NCBI GenBank assembly: GCA_015232865.1
Contig: JADFYU010000059.1
Coordinates: 1-15,193, forward strand
DNA from: Magnetococcales bacterium
GTDB lineage: Bacteria; Pseudomonadota; Magnetococcia; Magnetococcales; UBA8363
Reading direction: 5' to 3'
Length of the DNA stretch: 15,193 nt
Below, piece after piece: positions 11,794 through 15,193 of the stretch. Below the pieces are notes generated by a model. That model did not search any database and was not told the origin of the DNA. It worked only from the letters and a program-made list of their open reading frames with translations. The position numbers were made by a program, and so were the translations under genes. How positions within the stretch are numbered: the stretch's first letter is position 1; the number at the start of each line of letters is the position of its first letter.

Positions 11794-14700
11794 CTAATCT
11801 CGTGGTTGTAGCGTAGCGACCACCTTCAAGAGTTTGACTTTATCGATGGTTGGCACGCAGTTGACAAAACCAGCCCGATTACAGCGTTGCTGAATATCTG
11901 ATGATATGGATGAGGTGGTGGCGATAATCGGAATATCGGCGTGAGGTGTTGTCGGCACCTCCAGAGCCAGCTCAAACCCATCCATAACCGGCATGTTCAG
12001 ATCGGTTATCAGCAGGTCGAACTCTCCGGTTGTCAGCATTTCAATCGCCTGATGTCCATCCTCGGCCTGCTCCACCTCAAAGCCGACGGATTGCAGATAG
12101 TTGCTGGTTAACACTCGAATAAACGGAGTGTCGTCAACAACCAAAGCCCGGTATCCTGCACCATCAACCGCCGGTAATTTTTGAGAGCTATTAATCGCCG
12201 CCATCTCCAGGAGATGGTTGACATCCGGGAATAAAACCACCCGATCATCGATTTGAGCCGATCCAAATAGTCCTTCCGATTGGATGGCATGGCAGTCCAA
12301 ATCGACATGGGTTTCACGGGTATCGAGAATGCGTGAGAAGATCAATCCGGCCTGAATGTTGGAAATGTTGGGGACGACCATACAGAGATTCTCCTCATCC
12401 TCCTCTTCCTCTCCCTCTTCAACCTCACGAACGCTCAGTCCCATTCCTTCCAGGCCCATGACCTGATCCGGATAGATGGCCCGGAAGGTTTTGCCGTCAT
12501 AACGGACATAGGGCAGCCCACCGATATTATCCAGAAGGGTCGGTGATATTTTTTCGACCCGTCGGACCATACTGTGGACAATACCCATGATCAGGCCGGA
12601 ATCGGTCTCCAACAGAATGATGTTCTGTTTTTCACGCAGAGCGGCCCGGCGTTCCTGATCCAGATCGCTGCGTGTGGCTTTTTCCATGTTGCTGAAGTTG
12701 ATGTTGGCCTGCTCCATCAAACCGGCATAGTCGATGATCAAGGAGACGCTGCCGTCTCCGAGGATGGTTGTCGCCGAGAAACAAAGATTGTCTTTAAAGA
12801 AGGAGGGCAGCGGTTTCACCACGATCTCCTCGCTGTCGAGCACCTCGTCCACCACCATGCCGAACTCATTGCCACCGACGTTGAGAACCATGACGTAGGC
12901 GACTAAATTGTTGGGATCGCGGCGATCTGAATCGGCGTCACGTTCTTGTTTGGATTGCTTCTTGGTCTCCGAGTTATCGTTGGCTTTGCGAAAAGCAGCC
13001 CGGCGATCCAATAGGCGATCCCGTTGATCCGGATTGCTGCTATCCGTCGGCCAGACCCGCTGAACGCCGAGTACGTCGGCTAGATCCACCAATGGCAAAA
13101 GCATGTTGCGCAATCTGAGAACCGGCGCATTACCAACCGTCTCAATCTGGTTGGCTCGATCCGATTCGGCAATTCGAACAATCTCGACCAAACCGATCTC
13201 CGGGATGGCAAATCGTTGATTGCCGGCTGAGACGATCATGGCCGGAATAATGGCCAGAGTCAGAGGCAGCTTGAGAATAATCGTGGTGCCTTTACCCACT
13301 TTGGAGAGGATTTGTACTGTTCCACCCAATTTTTCAATGTTGGTACGCACCACGTCCATGCCCACGCCCCGACCGGAAACATCGGAAACCTTCCTGGCCA
13401 TGGAAAGTCCGGGTGCAAAAATCAGATCCAGAGCATCCTCTTCACTCATATTGTCGGCTTGGCGCTCGGTGATCTGGCCCTTTTCCAAAGCTTTGAGCTT
13501 GATTCTCTCCGCATCGATTCCGGCGCCGTCATCCGCCAAGGCAATGTTCACCATCCCATTTTCGTGGTAGGCCGCCAGTTCAACCTGACCAGATTCCACT
13601 TTGCCGGCCTTGACACGATCCGCTGGCATCTCGATGGCGTGGTCGGCCACATTGCGAATCATGTGGGTGAGGGGGTCGGAGAGATGTTCGATCACCGATT
13701 TGTCCAGGTCAACTTCGCCGCCCCGAAGCTCCAGGTCAATTTTCTTCTCCAGTTTTCTGGCCAGATCTCGAACAATTCGTGGAAATTTATTGAAGACAAC
13801 GCTGACCGGTTGCATACGAGCCTGCATCACTTTTTCCTGGATGCGGCTGGTAATGGAGTCCAGGTTTTGTACCAACGGTCCAAAGTGGGGAAACTGGGTC
13901 TGGACTTCGACAGAAGCTCGACTCAGTTGGTTTCTGGCTAAAACAAGCTCACCGGCGTTGTTGATCAACTCATCCAGCAGGGAGACGCTGACGCGTAGGG
14001 TCTCTTCGACGGTCGGGTGTGACCCTTTCGGAGAGGTTGGTGCCTGACTCTTTTTCTCGGCACTCTTGTCGGAAGAGTCTGACGGAGAAGGGGGAGGCTT
14101 CATCAGACGTGGTTTGCGAGATTCGTCCTCCTCCGGCAATGCCGTTCCGTCTGCAATCTGGGCAGCTTGAGCCTTGGCAGCCATCTCAGCCAGATCACCT
14201 TGGCGTTTTTCCATCTCAGCCGGAATTTTTATATTGAGTATTTTTGCGCTGGTGGTTTGCAATAGAGAAGTCAGCAGGTCAACTTCCAGTACGGTGGCAA
14301 TGAGCAGACTGATGTTGTTAACCGATAGCTTGGCAATCTCCTGGTCATCTTTGATGGAAGGGTTGGTCTCAACCAGTAGGCCGACGGAGGTGATAAGATC
14401 CTTGGATTTGGAAAATTTTTCCTGCTTCTCAGAGCCTTCTCCAGAAATGTCAAGCAGGAAGGAGAAGAACTTTTGTCCGTGAGTCTGAGCCTCTGAAACC
14501 AGTTCAGGAAATTTCGTTAAATCGAAGCCTTCGAAGGGCTTGCCGCTCTCTTCCGGTGCAGCGGCTGGAGTCGGTGCCCCGGTCGAGGCTGTCGAAGCAG
14601 TCTTGGTTGGTTCTTCTGTGGCTGCGGGTTCTGCTTCAGGGGATGCTTCTTCGGGTTGAGCTGCTTCTTCAGGAGCTGCCGCAGCAGGTGCGCCCGACTC

Positions 14701-15087
14701 GTTGCCATCCAGGATGGCCTGAATGGCGGCGATCTGTTCGGTGGCATCGACCGAGTCGCTTGCGGCAACATCGTTGATCATGGTTTGGAGCTTGTCCAAC
14801 CCCGACAATAAACTGTCTGTAACAGCCGGAGTGGCCGATTGGCTCTTCTCACGTACTTTGCCGAGCAGGTTCTCCATGGTATGACTCAGCTTGGTAATAC
14901 TGGTCAGTCCAAAGAATCCTGCTGAACCTTTGATCGAATGAACACCACGGAAGAGGCGATTGATGATCTCCGGCTCGGTGTTGTCGCCGTTTTCTTCGAA
15001 CGTGAGTAGATCAGGCTCAATGGTCTCAAGATGCTCGGCCGCTTCCTGAACGAACATTCCCAATAGTTCATCATCTTCCTCAGACAT
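11794..15087 (-). CDS. cheA: Hybrid chemotaxis histidine kinase CheA with C-terminal receiver domain
   Basis: CheA autophosphorylates on a histidine and passes phosphate to CheY and CheB. The 1097-residue protein is much longer than the roughly 650-residue E. coli enzyme. The P1 HPt domain (1-105) carries phospho-His50 in VHSIKGSAGF. An Ala/Glu/Pro linker (130-185) follows, then an unassigned helical region (185-300) and a second Pro/Ser linker (315-358). P3 dimerisation (360-425) leads to the P4 kinase (430-610), with N-box THMIRNVADHAIE, G1 DDGAGID, FAPGLS and GRGVGMD. P5 CheW-like (612-795) has a charged insert at 680-727. A second, diverged CheW-like domain covers 818-960. The receiver (979-1097) has Asp985/Asp986 and phospho-Asp1029, but the conserved lysine is missing: the region reads NCVPTIDK. 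TAAGGG lies 7 bases before the ATG at 15087. Confidence 0.93.
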   Translation of the reverse strand: MSEEDDELLGMFVQEAAEHLETIEPDLLTFEENGDNTEPEIINRLFRGVHSIKGSAGFFGLTSITKLSHTMENLLGKVREKSQSATPAVTDSLLSGLDKLQTMINDVAASDSVDATEQIAAIQAILDGNESGAPAAAAPEEAAQPEEASPEAEPAATEEPTKTASTASTGAPTPAAAPEESGKPFEGFDLTKFPELVSEAQTHGQKFFSFLLDISGEGSEKQEKFSKSKDLITSVGLLVETNPSIKDDQEIAKLSVNNISLLIATVLEVDLLTSLLQTTSAKILNIKIPAEMEKRQGDLAEMAAKAQAAQIADGTALPEEDESRKPRLMKPPPSPSDSSDKSAEKKSQAPTSPKGSHPTVEETLRVSVSLLDELINNAGELVLARNQLSRASVEVQTQFPHFGPLVQNLDSITSRIQEKVMQARMQPVSVVFNKFPRIVRDLARKLEKKIDLELRGGEVDLDKSVIEHLSDPLTHMIRNVADHAIEMPADRVKAGKVESGQVELAAYHENGMVNIALADDGAGIDAERIKLKALEKGQITERQADNMSEEDALDLIFAPGLSMARKVSDVSGRGVGMDVVRTNIEKLGGTVQILSKVGKGTTIILKLPLTLAIIPAMIVSAGNQRFAIPEIGLVEIVRIAESDRANQIETVGNAPVLRLRNMLLPLVDLADVLGVQRVWPTDSSNPDQRDRLLDRRAAFRKANDNSETKKQSKQERDADSDRRDPNNLVAYVMVLNVGGNEFGMVVDEVLDSEEIVVKPLPSFFKDNLCFSATTILGDGSVSLIIDYAGLMEQANINFSNMEKATRSDLDQERRAALREKQNIILLETDSGLIMGIVHSMVRRVEKISPTLLDNIGGLPYVRYDGKTFRAIYPDQVMGLEGMGLSVREVEEGEEEEDEENLCMVVPNISNIQAGLIFSRILDTRETHVDLDCHAIQSEGLFGSAQIDDRVVLFPDVNHLLEMAAINSSQKLPAVDGAGYRALVVDDTPFIRVLTSNYLQSVGFEVEQAEDGHQAIEMLTTGEFDLLITDLNMPVMDGFELALEVPTTPHADIPIIATTSSISSDIQQRCNRAGFVNCVPTIDKVKLLKVVATLQPRD

Positions 15088-15138
15088 GATTCGACCCTTA
15101 ATATGCGAAGCTTATGAAATTAGAACCCAAACGGCTGT

Positions 15139-15167
15139 ATTCTCTACGATTGCCTGAAAAATATCAA
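15139..15167 (-). promoter_or_regulatory. Candidate sigma-70-type promoter upstream of cheA
   Basis: On the - strand TTGATA (15167-15162, 5 of 6 to consensus) is separated by 17 bases from GAGAAT (15144-15139, 4 of 6). Transcription would begin near 15132, giving a leader of about 45 bases before the cheA start. No sigma-28 or sigma-54 type site was evident. Sequence further upstream is outside the window, so another promoter may exist. Confidence 0.35.
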
Positions 15168-15193
15168 GCCATTGCTGAAAATGGATGCTCTTT

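Noticed and set aside
1..15193. CRISPR array, tRNA or rRNA genes, full insertion sequence with transposase
   Set aside because: I saw no regularly spaced direct repeats, no cloverleaf or rRNA-like sequence, and no transposase motif in any frame; the repeats found are non-coding palindromes.

Overview
The window suggests a flagellated, chemotactic Gram-negative bacterium of middling GC content, most likely a proteobacterium. The long CheA, the soluble receptor-like protein, the CheX-type phosphatases and the GC-rich palindromes between genes would fit a magnetotactic coccus (Magnetococcales) or a related alphaproteobacterial-type lineage. That placement is recollection and inference, not something the sequence proves.

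Layout. Positions 1-1864 (+ strand) hold the 3' end of an ABC-F ATPase gene of the Uup type, overlapping by four bases (ATGA) an rsmB 16S rRNA m5C methyltransferase gene. All other genes are on the - strand. In transcription order they are: cheA (15087-11794), cheW (11695-11207), a soluble receptor-like gene with a CheZ-type motif (11126-10104), a STAS anti-sigma-factor-antagonist-type gene (9947-9633), a receiver-PP2C-HATPase gene (9424-7709), cheB (7493-6231), cheR (6207-5374), a cheY (5312-4935), a cheX-like phosphatase gene (4903-4427), a second cheY (4294-3929) and, after a 689-base gene-poor gap, a CheX/CheC-like protein fused to CBS domains (3239-1896). This is a nearly complete chemosensory cluster with a partner-switching pair (STAS plus PP2C/kinase) inserted in it, resembling the HsbA/HsbR pair described in Pseudomonas.

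How the genes work together. CheA phosphorylates the two CheY proteins, CheB and perhaps the receiver of the PP2C protein. CheW and the soluble receptor-like protein would form the signalling array. CheR and CheB would adjust receptor methylation. CheX, the CheX-CBS protein and possibly the CheZ-like motif in the receptor-like protein would remove phosphate. The phosphorylated PP2C protein would set the phosphorylation state of the STAS protein. Intrinsic terminator-like hairpins after cheW, after the STAS gene and after the last cheY suggest several transcripts or read-through control rather than one uniform operon.

Most unusual feature. Two 163-bp, nearly complete palindromes (3368-3530 and 7528-7690) are about three-quarters identical. 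Their ends read CCT(A/G)(A/G)ATTCGGCAGTTG and resemble IS1380-family inverted repeats. Each is flanked by a 5-base direct repeat (exact in one copy, 4 of 5 in the other). Between copies, at least five arm positions changed together with their pairing partners, so the hairpin was preserved. Two solitary end sequences (1875-1895 and 10087-10103) sit directly against the stop codons of other genes. This looks like a full-length-hairpin MITE-type repeat family that has spread through the gaps of the chemosensory cluster.
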